A DNA stretch of 64,000 bases from Miltoncostaea sp963762825 (GCA_963762825.1 CAVXLZ010000002.1:620001-684000); one strand, 5' to 3'. Shown: positions 40,980 through 49,898, counted from the first letter of the stretch. Notes: generated from the letters alone by a model not told the origin. Made by a program: numbers and translations.

Positions 40980-41176
40980 GGGCGGAGGGATAGCCTGCGG
41001 GGGTCTCGGGTGGGTGGTCGTCCGCAAGGGCGCGCGAGGGAAGCCGGTGCGAGTCCGGCGCGGTCCCGCCACTGTCACCGTGAGCGGCGCGGCTGGGCGG
41101 GAAGCCAGCCACTGGGGGAGACCCTGGGAAGGCGCGGCGCCGCTGCGATCGGAAGCCAGGAAACCTGCCTCCGCCC
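40980..41176 (+). promoter_or_regulatory. Cobalamin (B12) riboswitch
   Basis: The conserved cobalamin riboswitch core is plain: GAGGGAAGCCGGTG, GAGTCCGGCGCGGTCCCGCC followed by ACTGT, GCCAGCCACTG, GGGAAGGCG, and the B12 box GAAGCCAGGAAACCTGCC. A perfect 9-bp closing stem pairs GGGCGGAGG (40980-40988) with CCTCCGCCC (41168-41176). The aptamer ends about 25 bases before the first start codon, so control at translation of the DUF4430 lipoprotein is likely. High B12 would shut the uptake operon. Confidence 0.93.
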
Positions 41177-41212
41177 GAGCACCGACACCGCTTTCGAGGA
41201 ATGGAGCAGTTG

Positions 41213-42121
41213 GTGCGAGGACGTCCCCGGGCACCCGTGCCCCTGCTCGCGGTCCTCGCCGCCGCGATCCTGGTCGCACTCGGATCGGCATGCGAGCGAC
41301 GCGCCGAGGACGCCCCCGCCGCCGCGGCCCCGGCCGCCACCCTCGTCGCGACCGCCGACTACGGCAGTCGCGACCTGCTCTCGATCCGGGTCCGGCCGGG
41401 GCAGTCGGCCATGCGGGCCCTTCGCGGGGTCACGCCTGTGCGAACCGCCTACTCCGGCGGCTTCGTGGCCGAGATGCTCGGCCTCTCGAGCGATCCCTCG
41501 GGGCCGAGCGACTGGTTCTTCTTCGTCAACGGGATCGCATCTCCGGTGGGCGCGAAGGAGGTGACGGTGGAGGACGGCGACACGATCTGGTGGGACCATC
41601 GCAACTGGAAGAGGCTCTCGGATGCGCCGGTCGTCGTCGGGCAGTGGCCGGCTCCGCTCGTCCGGCCCGGCGGCGGACCACCGGTTTCGGCCGACCCCCC
41701 ACTGCGCGCCGCCCTCGCCGCCTCAGGCGCGCGAATCACGGCCGATGATTCGGCCTGGAGGGCGCGCGTGGGGTCGAGCGAGGCGCTCGCGCGGCGCGAT
41801 CCCGCCTGGCGCCGCGCGCTGGCCGACCCCGACGCGGCCGGGCTCACCGTGGCCATCGAGCGCGGCGTGGTGACCTCGCTCGGACCCGACGGCGCGCGCC
41901 GCGCGCCGGTGCCCGGGGCGCGCGCGCTGGTGGCGGCCCTGCCGAGCGCCGGTGCGCCCGAGAACGGGGTGCTGGTCGCCGTGGTCGGGCTCGACGAGGG
42001 CTCGGCCCGAGCGGCGGCGCGCGCCGTGGCGACCGACCCGCGGATCCTGCGCCTGCGCTACGCGGTCGCGTTCGACGGCGCCGGGCGGCCGCTGGTCGCC
42101 GGCGGGCGGGTGGCGCCGTGA
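41213..42121 (+). CDS. DUF4430 lipoprotein of the B12 uptake operon
   Basis: A lipoprotein of about 302 residues. A signal peptide ends in the lipobox LGSAC. A DUF4430 domain (related to the C-terminal part of transcobalamin and intrinsic factor) lies near residues 40-140, with DWFFFVNGIASPVGAKEV and DGDTIWWDHRNW. A further 150-residue domain follows. It probably captures cobalamin for the ECF transporter encoded next. ATG 41201 has GAGGA touching it with no spacing, while GTG 41213 has GGAG six bases upstream, so I prefer 41213. It directly follows the riboswitch. Confidence 0.82.
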   Translation: MRGRPRAPVPLLAVLAAAILVALGSACERRAEDAPAAAAPAATLVATADYGSRDLLSIRVRPGQSAMRALRGVTPVRTAYSGGFVAEMLGLSSDPSGPSDWFFFVNGIASPVGAKEVTVEDGDTIWWDHRNWKRLSDAPVVVGQWPAPLVRPGGGPPVSADPPLRAALAASGARITADDSAWRARVGSSEALARRDPAWRRALADPDAAGLTVAIERGVVTSLGPDGARRAPVPGARALVAALPSAGAPENGVLVAVVGLDEGSARAAARAVATDPRILRLRYAVAFDGAGRPLVAGGRVAP

Positions 42122-42963
42122 GACGCGCCCCCGGGCCGCTCGCAACGCTCGGATTCGCCGCGATGGTCATCGCCTTCAGCACCGATCACCCGCTGGTGCT
42201 CGGTGCGGTCGCCGTCGGCGCGGTGTCGCTCTTCGTTACGGCGCCCGGGAGGCCGAGCCGGCTCTTCCTGGTGGGCGGAGCCCTCAGCGGTTTCAGCCTG
42301 GCGCTCCTCAACCCCTTCGTTTCGGCGCAGGGCGACCTGATCATCTGGCGCGGACCCGAGCTGGCCGTCATCGACCTCGAGGTGACCGTGGAAGAGGTGG
42401 CGGCCGGGCTGGCGATCGGCGTCAGGCTCTTCGCGGTCGCCGTCCTCGTCGGGGCGGTCCTCGCGCACATCGACGCCGACCGCCTGCAGGCCCAGGTGGC
42501 ACGGATCGCTCCGCGCTCGGCGTTGACGTGCGCCCTCGCGGCCCGGCTCATGCCCACCCTGGAGCGCGACGCCCACGCCATCGCCGAGACCGCCCGCCTG
42601 CGCGGCGTGGCGCTGAGCGACGGACACTGGCCGGGGCGCCTGCGCCGGGCCGCGCCGCTCGCGCTGCCGCTGCTCGGATCGGGCCTCGAGCGCGGCCTCG
42701 ACGTGGCCGAGGCGATGACCGCCCGCGGATACGGCTCGGGGCGGCGCACCCGACTGGCGGAGGCCCGGTACGACCGGGTCGAGCGAGCCATCCTCACCAT
42801 CGGAGCGGCCCTCGCCGCCCTGGCCGGCCTCGCGATCGTCCTCGGTCTGGCGCGCTACTCGTACTACCCGAGCCTCGACCCGCTCTTCGGCCCAGGGGCG
42901 GCGGCCGTCGCGTCCCTCACCCTCGCCGCGCTCGGCTCCGCATGCCTGGTGCTGCGACGGTGA
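42118..42963 (+). CDS. ECF transporter T component (CbiQ/EcfT family)
   Basis: A 281-residue membrane protein with about six segments. The family's coupling helices carry the Ala-Arg-Gly signatures: AETARLRGV near 160 and AMTARGYGSGRRTR near 203. EcfT connects the ATPases to the substrate-binding S component. GTG 42118 overlaps the previous stop (GTGA) and its stop overlaps the ATPase start (GTGA). Confidence 0.88.
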   Translation: MRRAPGPLATLGFAAMVIAFSTDHPLVLGAVAVGAVSLFVTAPGRPSRLFLVGGALSGFSLALLNPFVSAQGDLIIWRGPELAVIDLEVTVEEVAAGLAIGVRLFAVAVLVGAVLAHIDADRLQAQVARIAPRSALTCALAARLMPTLERDAHAIAETARLRGVALSDGHWPGRLRRAAPLALPLLGSGLERGLDVAEAMTARGYGSGRRTRLAEARYDRVERAILTIGAALAALAGLAIVLGLARYSYYPSLDPLFGPGAAAVASLTLAALGSACLVLRR

Positions 42964-44360
42964 TCATCGCCGCGACCCGCGCCCTCGGCTTCACCTACGG
43001 CGGAGCGCCGGAGGCGGCCCTCGACGGCATCGACCTGGATGTCGCCGCGGGCGAGATCACGCTGCTCGAGGGGCCCTCGGGCGGGGGCAAGTCCACTCTG
43101 CTGCGGGCCCTCTGCGGCCTCGTGCCGCACTTCCACGGCGGGCGCTTCTCGGGCTCGGTGACCGTCGCCGGTCACGACACCGTCAGCACCGATCCGGCTC
43201 GCATCTGCCGCCTGGCGGGCATGGTCTTCCAGGATCCGGAGGGTCAGGCGGTGCTCGGATCGGTCGAGCGAGACGTCGCGTTCGGACTGGAGAGCGCCGG
43301 CCTCGCGCCGGCGGCGATCCCCGCACGGGTTCAGGTGGCCCTGGAGATGGCGGGCGCGCTGCACCTGCGCGGACGCGCCATCGCGACCCTCTCCGGCGGA
43401 GAGCGTCAGCGGGTCGCCCTCGCCGCAGTGCTGGCTCCGGGGCCTCGCCTACTGCTGCTCGACGAGCCCACCTCCCAGCTCGATCGCGAGGGCTCTGCGG
43501 CATTGATGGTCACGCTGCGGGCGCTGGCACGCGACGCCGGAGCGGCGATCGTGATGAGCGAGCACCACGCCGACCGTGCGCGCGCGGTGGCCGATGCGCT
43601 CGTGACGATCCGCGACGGGCGTCGCGCCGACGTCGACCCCGCGCCTGCGCCAGGCGACGCGCCGATCCGGGCGAGCCCGGGCGGCGTGCGCGCCCTCCTC
43701 GACGGGATCGACGCGGGCCACCCCGGCCGCCCGGTGCTGCGCGATGCGTGTATGGAGCTCCGGGAGGGTGAGGTCGCCACGATCCAGGGACCGAACGGGT
43801 GCGGCAAGAGCACCCTGCTGCGGGTGCTCGCCGGCCTGCACCGGCCCGAACGCGGCCGCGTCGTCCTGGCCGGCGCAGATGTGACCGAGAGACCGGCCGA
43901 GCGCCGCTTCCCGGCGCTCGGCTTCGTGGGCCAGGACCCGGGCCGGCATCTCCTGTGCGAGCGGGTCGACGCCGAGGTGGCGTTCGCGCTGGCGCGGCTG
44001 CCCATGACGGATGTCGAGCGCCGCACTCGGGTGGCCGGCATCCTCCGGGACCTGGAGCTCGGAGCCCTCGCCGGCCGCCACCCCCTCGACCTGTCCGTCG
44101 GCCAACGCGAGCGCGTGGCCCTGGCGGCGATCCTCGCCGCCCGACCCGGCGTGATCGCGCTCGACGAGCCCACGCGCGGGATGGATCCCGCGCGCAGGTC
44201 GGCTCTCGCCGCCATCGTCCGAGCGCGCGCCCGGGAGGGGGCGGCGGTCGTGGTGGCGACCCACGACGCCGCTTTCGCCCGTGAGGTCGGCGACCGGTCG
44301 CTCATCATGCGCGACGGGGCCCTGTGCGCCGCGCACGTCGATGCCGTGGGCGTGAAGTGA
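42960..44360 (+). CDS. ECF transporter ATPase, two ABC domains in one chain
   Basis: A 466-residue protein in which both ECF ATPases are fused. First domain: Walker A GPSGGGKST near 40, Q-loop FQDPEGQ, signature LSGGERQR, Walker B LLLLDEPTSQ. Second domain from about 235: Walker A GPNGCGKST, VGQDPGR, a variant signature LSVGQRER, Walker B VIALDEPTRG. The first carries FGLES and the second FALAR grooves for binding EcfT. It powers B12 uptake. GTG 42960 is the only start that fits, overlapping the EcfT stop. Confidence 0.9.
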   Translation: MIIAATRALGFTYGGAPEAALDGIDLDVAAGEITLLEGPSGGGKSTLLRALCGLVPHFHGGRFSGSVTVAGHDTVSTDPARICRLAGMVFQDPEGQAVLGSVERDVAFGLESAGLAPAAIPARVQVALEMAGALHLRGRAIATLSGGERQRVALAAVLAPGPRLLLLDEPTSQLDREGSAALMVTLRALARDAGAAIVMSEHHADRARAVADALVTIRDGRRADVDPAPAPGDAPIRASPGGVRALLDGIDAGHPGRPVLRDACMELREGEVATIQGPNGCGKSTLLRVLAGLHRPERGRVVLAGADVTERPAERRFPALGFVGQDPGRHLLCERVDAEVAFALARLPMTDVERRTRVAGILRDLELGALAGRHPLDLSVGQRERVALAAILAARPGVIALDEPTRGMDPARRSALAAIVRARAREGAAVVVATHDAAFAREVGDRSLIMRDGALCAAHVDAVGVK

Positions 44361-45028
44361 GCGCCGCCCTCACGGCGGCACTGCTCCTCGCGGTGGTGCT
44401 CGGCCTCGGGCTGGTGGCGCTCGAGCGCGGCGGGGGAGGAGCCAAGGAGCTGGCGCTGGTCGCGACCCTCGGCGCGGTCGCCGCCGCCGGACGCGTCCTC
44501 TTCTCGCCGATCCCGGGTGTGCAGCCGGTCACGACCATCTGCATCGTCACCGGCGCGTCACTCGGGCCGCGGGCGGGCCTCGCCGTGGGACCGATCGCCG
44601 GACTCCTCTCCAACAGCTTCCTCGGCCAGGGTCCGTGGACTCCCGCCCAGATGGCGCTCTGGAGCGGCGCCGGCCTGACCGGGGCCCTCTTGCGCGTCGT
44701 ATGCCGCCGCGCGGCCGGGCTGGCGGCGGTCGCCTTCGCCTGGGGCATGCTCTTCGGATGGGGGATGAACCTCTGGTTCCTCGCCGCCTTCGGTCCCGAG
44801 GTGAGCCGGGCGAGCATGGTGCTGGCAAGCGGCCGCAGCCTGCCGTTCGACCTCGCGCACGCCATCGGCAGCGCCGCGCTGGCGCTCGTCGCCGGGCCGG
44901 CGCTCCTGCGGCTGCTCGGTCGCTACGCCCTGCGGATACGCACGCAGATCATGCTCGAGACAGGTCCCGAGCACGGCTCCGGAGGGCGTCCTCCGCCGCT
45001 GTCGCCCGCTCCCGCGCCGCCGCGCTGA
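44357..45028 (+). CDS. ECF transporter S component, probably cobalamin-binding
   Basis: A 223-residue membrane protein with five or six segments. The core RVLFSPIPGVQPVTTICIVTGASLGPRAG, SNSFLGQGPWTPAQM and WGMLFGWGMNLW match ECF S components linked to B12 riboswitches. It provides substrate specificity. GTG 44357 overlaps the ATPase stop (GTGA). Its last 80 bases overlap the end of the lyase gene on the other strand. Cobalamin as substrate is inferred from the riboswitch and the DUF4430 gene. Confidence 0.82.
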   Translation: MSAALTAALLLAVVLGLGLVALERGGGGAKELALVATLGAVAAAGRVLFSPIPGVQPVTTICIVTGASLGPRAGLAVGPIAGLLSNSFLGQGPWTPAQMALWSGAGLTGALLRVVCRRAAGLAAVAFAWGMLFGWGMNLWFLAAFGPEVSRASMVLASGRSLPFDLAHAIGSAALALVAGPALLRLLGRYALRIRTQIMLETGPEHGSGGRPPPLSPAPAPPR

Positions 45029-46451
45029 GGGAGCGCGCCTCGGCGATCCTCGCGCGGCAGTCGCCGATCATCGAGGCCACCTCCGCGGGCGCGGCGGAGC
45101 CGGTCTGAAGGCGTGCCGCCACGCAGGCGGCGGGATCGAGCGCGCTCTCGAGGGCGGCGGCGGAGATCGCCACCGATCGCCCCGCCGAGGCCTCGGCGGC
45201 AGCCGAGAGCCGCTCGGGGGTGAGGGCCTCCGGGGTCAGCCCCTCCTCGATCAGGTCCCGCACCGCGCGGCCCACGATGTGGTGGGCGGTGCGGTAGTCG
45301 AGTCCGGCCTCGACGGCGAGGACGTCGGCCACGTCCGCGGCGGCCGTGAACCCCTCGCGGGCCGCCCGCTCCCAGCGCGCGGCGTCGATCTCCAGTCCGG
45401 CGACGACCTCGGCGGCGAGCGCGGTCACGGTCAGCGCCTCCTCGAGCAGCCGGGGAACGCTGCCGTTGAGCAGGTGGAAGTGGTCGGTGCGCGCGGAGCC
45501 GGTGTGGAGCGCCACGAGCATCGCCGCGAGATCACCGGCCGCGATGCCGGCCTGGGTCCGGATGACCGCAAGCGCGTAGGGATTGCGCTTCTGCGGCATC
45601 AGCGCGCTGGCGCGGCTGTGCCGATCGGCCAACCGCACCGCGCCGAACTCCTGACTTGCGAGGATCTCGAGATCCTGACCGAGTTGGGAGCCATGCGTGG
45701 CCGCCGTCGCCACCGCGGCGGCGAGCGCGATGTATCCGTCGGCCTGCCACATCGCATCCTTGGCATGGGTCATCACGCCCGCGCACCCGAGCAGGTCGGC
45801 CAGGCGCGCACGATCGAGCGGCCAGCGCGAGCCCGCGCTCCCGCCGACGCCGGCCACGCTCAGGTCGAGCCATCCGTGGACCCCCCTCAGGCGCTCCGCG
45901 TCGCGTATCGCCGGATAGGCGTACGTCAGCAGCAGATGCCCGATCGAGCTGGGCTGGGCCGGCTGGAGGTAGGTGTAGTCGGCTGCGAGGTCGTCGGGGT
46001 GGCGCGCCGCGAGATCCACCAGGGCCTCGGCCACGTCGAGGGTGGCGTCGTGCAGCTGCACCACCCCGGCGCGCGCCACCAGGCGCAGGGCCACGCGGAA
46101 GGCCTCCCGGCGCGGGCGCCCGGCGCTCAGCCATCCCGCCGCAGCCGCGCCGACGCGGGCCTTCAACTCGCGCTCGCGCGAGTTGAAGGCGTCGCCGAGC
46201 TCGGCCCTCCACGGGAAGTCCTCGGGGGCGATCGCGTCGAGCGCGAGGAGGCCCCCGAGCAGGCCCCTGGCCTCGTCGCCGCCGATGGCCCCACCCTCGA
46301 TCAGGGCGACGGCGTGGGCGAGGTCGGCGAGCGACAGGCCCCGGGCCAGCCGGGGGCCGTGCGAGATCTCGTGCGCGTAGCCGGCGCGCACCAGCTCGGG
46401 GGCCGGCCCACCGGTCAATCGCCCGCCCGCGCCAAGGTAATCGGAGCTCAC
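44949..46451 (-). CDS. ArgH-superfamily lyase, divergent from argininosuccinate lyase
   Basis: A 500-residue member of the aspartase/fumarase/argininosuccinate lyase superfamily. The signature loop is ALMPQKRNPYAL near residue 285, and the N-terminus GAGGRLTGGPAPELV matches ArgH. Two ArgH hallmarks are changed: HTARSRND is replaced by LSAGRPRRE, and the THLQ catalytic-histidine motif reads TYLQ. It thus probably acts on another substrate, or is an unusual ArgH. GTG 46451 is set by a TAGGAT leaderless box, and it also overlaps the STAS gene stop as GTGA. The 3' end overlaps the EcfS gene. Confidence 0.72.
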   Translation of the reverse strand: MSSDYLGAGGRLTGGPAPELVRAGYAHEISHGPRLARGLSLADLAHAVALIEGGAIGGDEARGLLGGLLALDAIAPEDFPWRAELGDAFNSRERELKARVGAAAAGWLSAGRPRREAFRVALRLVARAGVVQLHDATLDVAEALVDLAARHPDDLAADYTYLQPAQPSSIGHLLLTYAYPAIRDAERLRGVHGWLDLSVAGVGGSAGSRWPLDRARLADLLGCAGVMTHAKDAMWQADGYIALAAAVATAATHGSQLGQDLEILASQEFGAVRLADRHSRASALMPQKRNPYALAVIRTQAGIAAGDLAAMLVALHTGSARTDHFHLLNGSVPRLLEEALTVTALAAEVVAGLEIDAARWERAAREGFTAAADVADVLAVEAGLDYRTAHHIVGRAVRDLIEEGLTPEALTPERLSAAAEASAGRSVAISAAALESALDPAACVAARLQTGSAAPAEVASMIGDCRARIAEARSLSAAARERATAAEDALRSRARDLSRA

Positions 46452-46861
46452 AGGGGTGATCCTACGGCTGCGCGGGGGTGAGAGCCTGTTTCAGGATCAA
46501 CCCCTGGTCGGCCTCCCGAAGGAGGACCCTCAGGCGGGGGGAGCTCCTCCACCTCGGGCAGCACTCCCCGCACGCCCGAGACATCGAGCAGGCGCACGAC
46601 CGCGTCGGAGGGCCGATAGATGCTCACCGGCGGTGCGCCCTCGCGACTGCGCTCGTTTGCCGCGAGCAGAGACCCGAGACCACGGCTGTCCATGAAGGTG
46701 ACGCCCTCGAGATCGATGAAGACGGGGCCCTGGCCGCGCTGGGCATCGGTCAGCGTGCGCGACACGTCCTCGAGCGCCAGGGCGTCCAGCACTCCGACGA
46801 CGCGCACGACAGTCGTCTCGCCTCGCGCCTCACTGCGCACATCGACGTGCTCCGCGGCCAT
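46448..46861 (-). CDS. STAS-domain anti-sigma factor antagonist
   Basis: A 137-residue protein. The STAS fold shows VVRVVGVLDALALEDV and the phosphorylatable serine in FMDSRGLGSLL near residue 56. Such proteins release sigma factors or control stressosome-like partners when dephosphorylated. The usual anti-sigma kinase is not nearby. Its last 20 residues are encoded partly by a dispersed repeat and look unstructured. ATG 46861 follows TAGTGT by eight bases (leaderless). Its stop overlaps the lyase start. Confidence 0.85.
   Translation of the reverse strand: MAAEHVDVRSEARGETTVVRVVGVLDALALEDVSRTLTDAQRGQGPVFIDLEGVTFMDSRGLGSLLAANERSREGAPPVSIYRPSDAVVRLLDVSGVRGVLPEVEELPPPEGPPSGGRPGVDPETGSHPRAAVGSPL
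46459..46464 (-). promoter_or_regulatory. Leaderless -10 box for the ArgH-like lyase
   Basis: On the minus strand TAGGAT, seven bases, then GTG 46451. It lies inside the end of the STAS gene, so the lyase can be read both alone and with STAS. Confidence 0.5.
46480..46511 (+). repeat. Dispersed repeat, copy 2
   Basis: GAGAGCCTGTTTCAGGATCA followed by ACCCCTGGTCGG. It matches copies at 28432 and 53227, with a four-base deletion relative to them. Here it lies inside the 3' end of the STAS gene, where it encodes part of the C-terminal tail. Confidence 0.55.
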
Positions 46862-46869
46862 GGCGCGGG

Positions 46870-46875
46870 ACACTA
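46870..46875 (-). promoter_or_regulatory. Leaderless -10 box for the STAS gene
   Basis: TAGTGT on the minus strand, eight bases, then ATG 46861. Divergent from TAGTCT at 46913. Confidence 0.5.
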
Positions 46876-46912
46876 GCAGGGCCGGGGGCCCTTCCCGGTC
46901 CGCCCGGCGCGC

Positions 46913-46918
46913 TAGTCT
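46913..46918 (+). promoter_or_regulatory. -10 box TAGTCT for the small membrane protein and ilvD
   Basis: TAGTCT precedes a leader of about 30 bases with a GAGGAG ribosome site and ATG 46954. Confidence 0.45.
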
Positions 46919-46953
46919 TCCCGGCGATTTCCGACCGACGCGAGGAGCGCGCG

Positions 46954-47133
46954 ATGAAGGGTCTCCCATCCTGGATGCTCACGTTGCTGGTGGCCCTCAC
47001 GGTGCTGCTGCTGGTGGTCGGGTGGCACGACCGCCACGAGGCCGGGTACCTGCCGTTCATCATGGGCATCCTCTTCGCCCTCTTCGCCCTGGCCGCCATC
47101 GGCGGCCGCATACGCGGAGAAGACGAGCAGTAG
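46954..47133 (+). CDS. Small two-segment membrane protein, 59 aa
   Basis: A 59-residue frame with a good GAGGAG ribosome site. Two membrane segments (about 8-23, LTLLVALTVLLLVVGW, and about 31-48, LPFIMGILFALFALAAIG) are joined by a short charged loop HDRHEAG. The tail RIRGEDEQ is charged. It lies five bases before ilvD, in the same direction, so it is probably cotranscribed. I do not recognise it. Confidence 0.65.
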   Translation: MKGLPSWMLTLLVALTVLLLVVGWHDRHEAGYLPFIMGILFALFALAAIGGRIRGEDEQ

Positions 47134-47138
47134 TGAGC

Positions 47139-48840
47139 ATGCCCACGCATCCGTACGGGCCCAGCGATCCGGCCAAGCGCAGGAGCGCGGCCATGACCGA
47201 CGGCCCCGACCGCGCGCCCGCCCGGGCGATGCTGAAGGGGACCGGCTTCAGCGACGAGGATCTCGCCAAGCCGATCATCGGCGTCGCGACCACCTGGATC
47301 GAGACGATGCCGTGCAACCTCAACCAGCGCGAGCTGGCGGTGCACGTGAAGCGCGGAGTCCGCGCGGCCGGCGGCACCCCGATGGAGCTCAACACGATCT
47401 CCGTCTCGGACGGCGTGTCGATGGGAACCGAGGGCATGCGTGCCTCCCTGATCTCGCGCGAGGTCATCGCCGACTCGATCGAGCTGGCATCGCGCGGTCA
47501 CTCCTTCGACGGTCTGGTCTGCCTGGTGGGCTGCGACAAGACGATCCCCGCGGCGGTGATGGCGCTGGCGCGTCTCGACATCCCGGGGCTCGTCCTCTAC
47601 AACGGCTCGATCCAGCCCGGCCGCTACCGCGGCCGCGACGTCACGATCCAGGACGTGTTCGAGGTGGTCGGCGCCCACGCGGCGGGCCGGGCGAGCGCCG
47701 AAGAGGTCCACGCCCTCGAGAGCGTCGCCTGCCCCGGAGCGGGTGCCTGCGGCGGCCAGTTCACCGCCAACACGATGTCGATGGCGCTCGACATCCTGGG
47801 CATCAGCCCCGCCGGTCTGAACGGCGTCCCCGCCGTCCACCCCGACAAGGAGGCCGCGTGCGTCGCAGCCGGCGAGCTGGCGATGCACCTCGTGCGCGAG
47901 GACATCCGCCCCTCCCAGATCATCACGCGCGCGGCGATCGACAACGCCATCGCCGGGGTCGCGGCGAGCGGGCGGCTCCACCAACGGAGTGCTGCACCTG
48001 CTCGCCATCGCCTGGGAGCTGGGCATCCCCCTCTCGATCGACGACTTCGACACCATCGCCGCACGCACGCCGATCGTCGCGAGCCTGACGCCGGGCGGCA
48101 AGTACATCGCGACGGACCTGCACGCGGCCGGAGGCGTGGCCGTGATGACGCGAGAGCTGGTCAACGCGGGCCTGCTCGATCCCGGCCCGCGCAACGTGGA
48201 CGGACGCACGCTGGGCCAGATCGCGGCGGACGCCCGCGAGACCCCCGGCCAGAAGGTGATCGTGCCGATCGAGGACGCGCTGTCGCCGACCGGCGGACTC
48301 GCCATCCTTCGCGGCAACCTCTCACCCGAGGGCTGCGTGGTGAAGCTCGCCGGCCACGAGCGACGCCTGCACGTCGGGCCGGCGCGGGTCTTCGAATCGG
48401 AGGAGCAGGCGTTCGCCGCCGTGAAGCAGAACCTGATCGAGCCGGGGGACGTGGTCGTGATCCGCTACGAGGGGCCCGCCGGCGGCCCGGGGATGCGCGA
48501 GATGCTGCACGTCACGGCCGCCATCGTCGGCGCAGGGATCGGTGACGAGGTCGCCCTCGTCACCGACGGGCGCTTCTCGGGCGCGACCCACGGCCTGATG
48601 GTGGGTCACGTCTCCCCGGAGGCGTTCCGCGGCGGGCCGATCGCGGCCCTCCAGGAGGGCGACACGGTGGTGCTCGACGTGGATGCGCGCGAGTTGCGCG
48701 TGGAGCTCACCGACGAAGAGATCGCCGAGCGGCTCGCGGGTTGGTCGCCGCCCAGCCCCCGCTACACGCGCGGGGTGCTCGCCAAGTACGCCTCCCTGGT
48801 CTCCTCGGCATCCGAGGGAGCGGTCACCCGACCGGTCTGA
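47139..48840 (+). pseudogene. ilvD: Dihydroxy-acid dehydratase, frame-disrupted
   Basis: IlvD makes the 2-keto acids for valine and isoleucine and carries an iron-sulphur cluster. The first part (MPTHPYGPSDPAKRR...) holds the cluster cysteines in MPCNLNQRELA, GCDKTIPA and CPGAGACGGQFTANTM. The second part, in another frame from about 47974, continues with GGSTNGVLHLLAIAWELG and ends with TRGVLAKYASLV. One extra base at 47970-47973 (in GAGCGGGCGGCTCC) breaks the frame exactly at the conserved GGSTN. Everything else looks intact, so a sequencing error is more likely than gene loss. The start ATG follows a 59-codon gene by five bases. Confidence 0.88.
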
Positions 48841-49778
48841 GGCCGCTCGCGGCGACCGGCGACGCCGGCCCGCCCCGGCCGCGAGGATCCTGCTGCTGCG
48901 GCGCTAGCCGCGGCGCCTGACGGGCCGCGCCCGCGCACCGCCGGACCTCCGCGGTATCCCGGGTTCCGCCGGATCCCCCCCGCCCGCCGCTGGCTCCAGA
49001 CGAAGGCGGCGATCGCAGCGACGAAGAGGGTCAGGGCCACGTAGAAGTTCAGTCGCTGCCCGAGGAACATCCGCGAGGGATCGACCCGCAGCTGCTCCCA
49101 GAAGATCCGGCCGAGCGAGTAGACCGCGACGTAGAGGCAGAAGATCCCGGGGGGGCGGATCCGCATGCGCCGGCCGAGCCAGATCAGGATCGCCGCCCCC
49201 GCGAAGTTCCAAAGCATCTCGTAGAGGAAGGTCGGGTGGTACGAGGAGACGAGCTCGCTTCCGTCCGGGCGGAATCCGAGGTCCACCTCGAGGGCCCACG
49301 GTAGGTCCGTCGGGCCTCCGTAGAGCTCCTGGTTGAAGTAGTTGCCGAGCCGCCCTATGCCCTGGGCGATGAGGATGCCCGGGGCAGCCGCGTCCATCAT
49401 CGCGAACACGCTCGCGCCACGCCGGTGGGTGATGTAGGCCCCGGTGAGCACCCCCGCGAGCACGCCGCCCCAGATGCCAAGCCCGCCCTCCCAGATGGCG
49501 AACGGGGCGTACCACTCGTCGCTGAGTTGATCCCAGCTGGTGATGTCGTGATAGATCCGGGCGCCCACGATGCCGGCGAGCACCGACCAGAGGGCGATCT
49601 CTAGCACCAGGTCGGTATCGCCGCCGCGGGCGGACCAGCGGCGCATGGTGAGCCAGGTGGCCACGGCAACGCCCGCGAGCAGGCACAGGGCATACAGCCG
49701 GATGTCGAGCGGCCCGAGGTTGATCTGCCGGAAGTCCGGAGCCGGGATGCTCGCGATGGCGGTGGCGACCCCGTGCAC
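48762..49778 (-). CDS. lgt: Prolipoprotein diacylglyceryl transferase
   Basis: A 338-residue membrane enzyme that attaches diacylglycerol to the lipobox cysteine of lipoproteins. About seven membrane segments. The Lgt signature is GRLGNYFNQELYG near residue 143, with HPTFLYEMLWN near 183 and GRIFWEQLR near 227. The C-terminal 70 residues are low-complexity and overlap the end of ilvD by 79 bases on the other strand. GTG 49778 is set by a TACACT box six bases upstream (leaderless). The window's lipoproteins (DUF4430, ZnuA) are its expected substrates. Confidence 0.93.
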   Translation of the reverse strand: MHGVATAIASIPAPDFRQINLGPLDIRLYALCLLAGVAVATWLTMRRWSARGGDTDLVLEIALWSVLAGIVGARIYHDITSWDQLSDEWYAPFAIWEGGLGIWGGVLAGVLTGAYITHRRGASVFAMMDAAAPGILIAQGIGRLGNYFNQELYGGPTDLPWALEVDLGFRPDGSELVSSYHPTFLYEMLWNFAGAAILIWLGRRMRIRPPGIFCLYVAVYSLGRIFWEQLRVDPSRMFLGQRLNFYVALTLFVAAIAAFVWSQRRAGGIRRNPGYRGGPAVRGRGPSGAAASAAAAGSSRPGRAGVAGRRERPQTGRVTAPSDAEETREAYLASTPRV

Positions 49779-49784
49779 CGGGCG

Positions 49785-49790
49785 AGTGTA
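49785..49790 (-). promoter_or_regulatory. Leaderless -10 box for lgt
   Basis: TACACT on the minus strand, six bases, then GTG 49778. It is divergent from znuA. The 120-base gap also holds an AT-rich element CTATCTGATAATAGTTCTC near 49828-49846, a possible metal-regulator site for znuA. Confidence 0.5.
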
Positions 49791-49898
49791 GTTGACCCCG
49801 TCGAGATGATCGACGATCCGAGGGCCCTATCTGATAATAGTTCTCGCTCACTGGAGCGGGTCGGAACCCCTCTCCGCATCGCCTCCTGGAGGAGTCGG

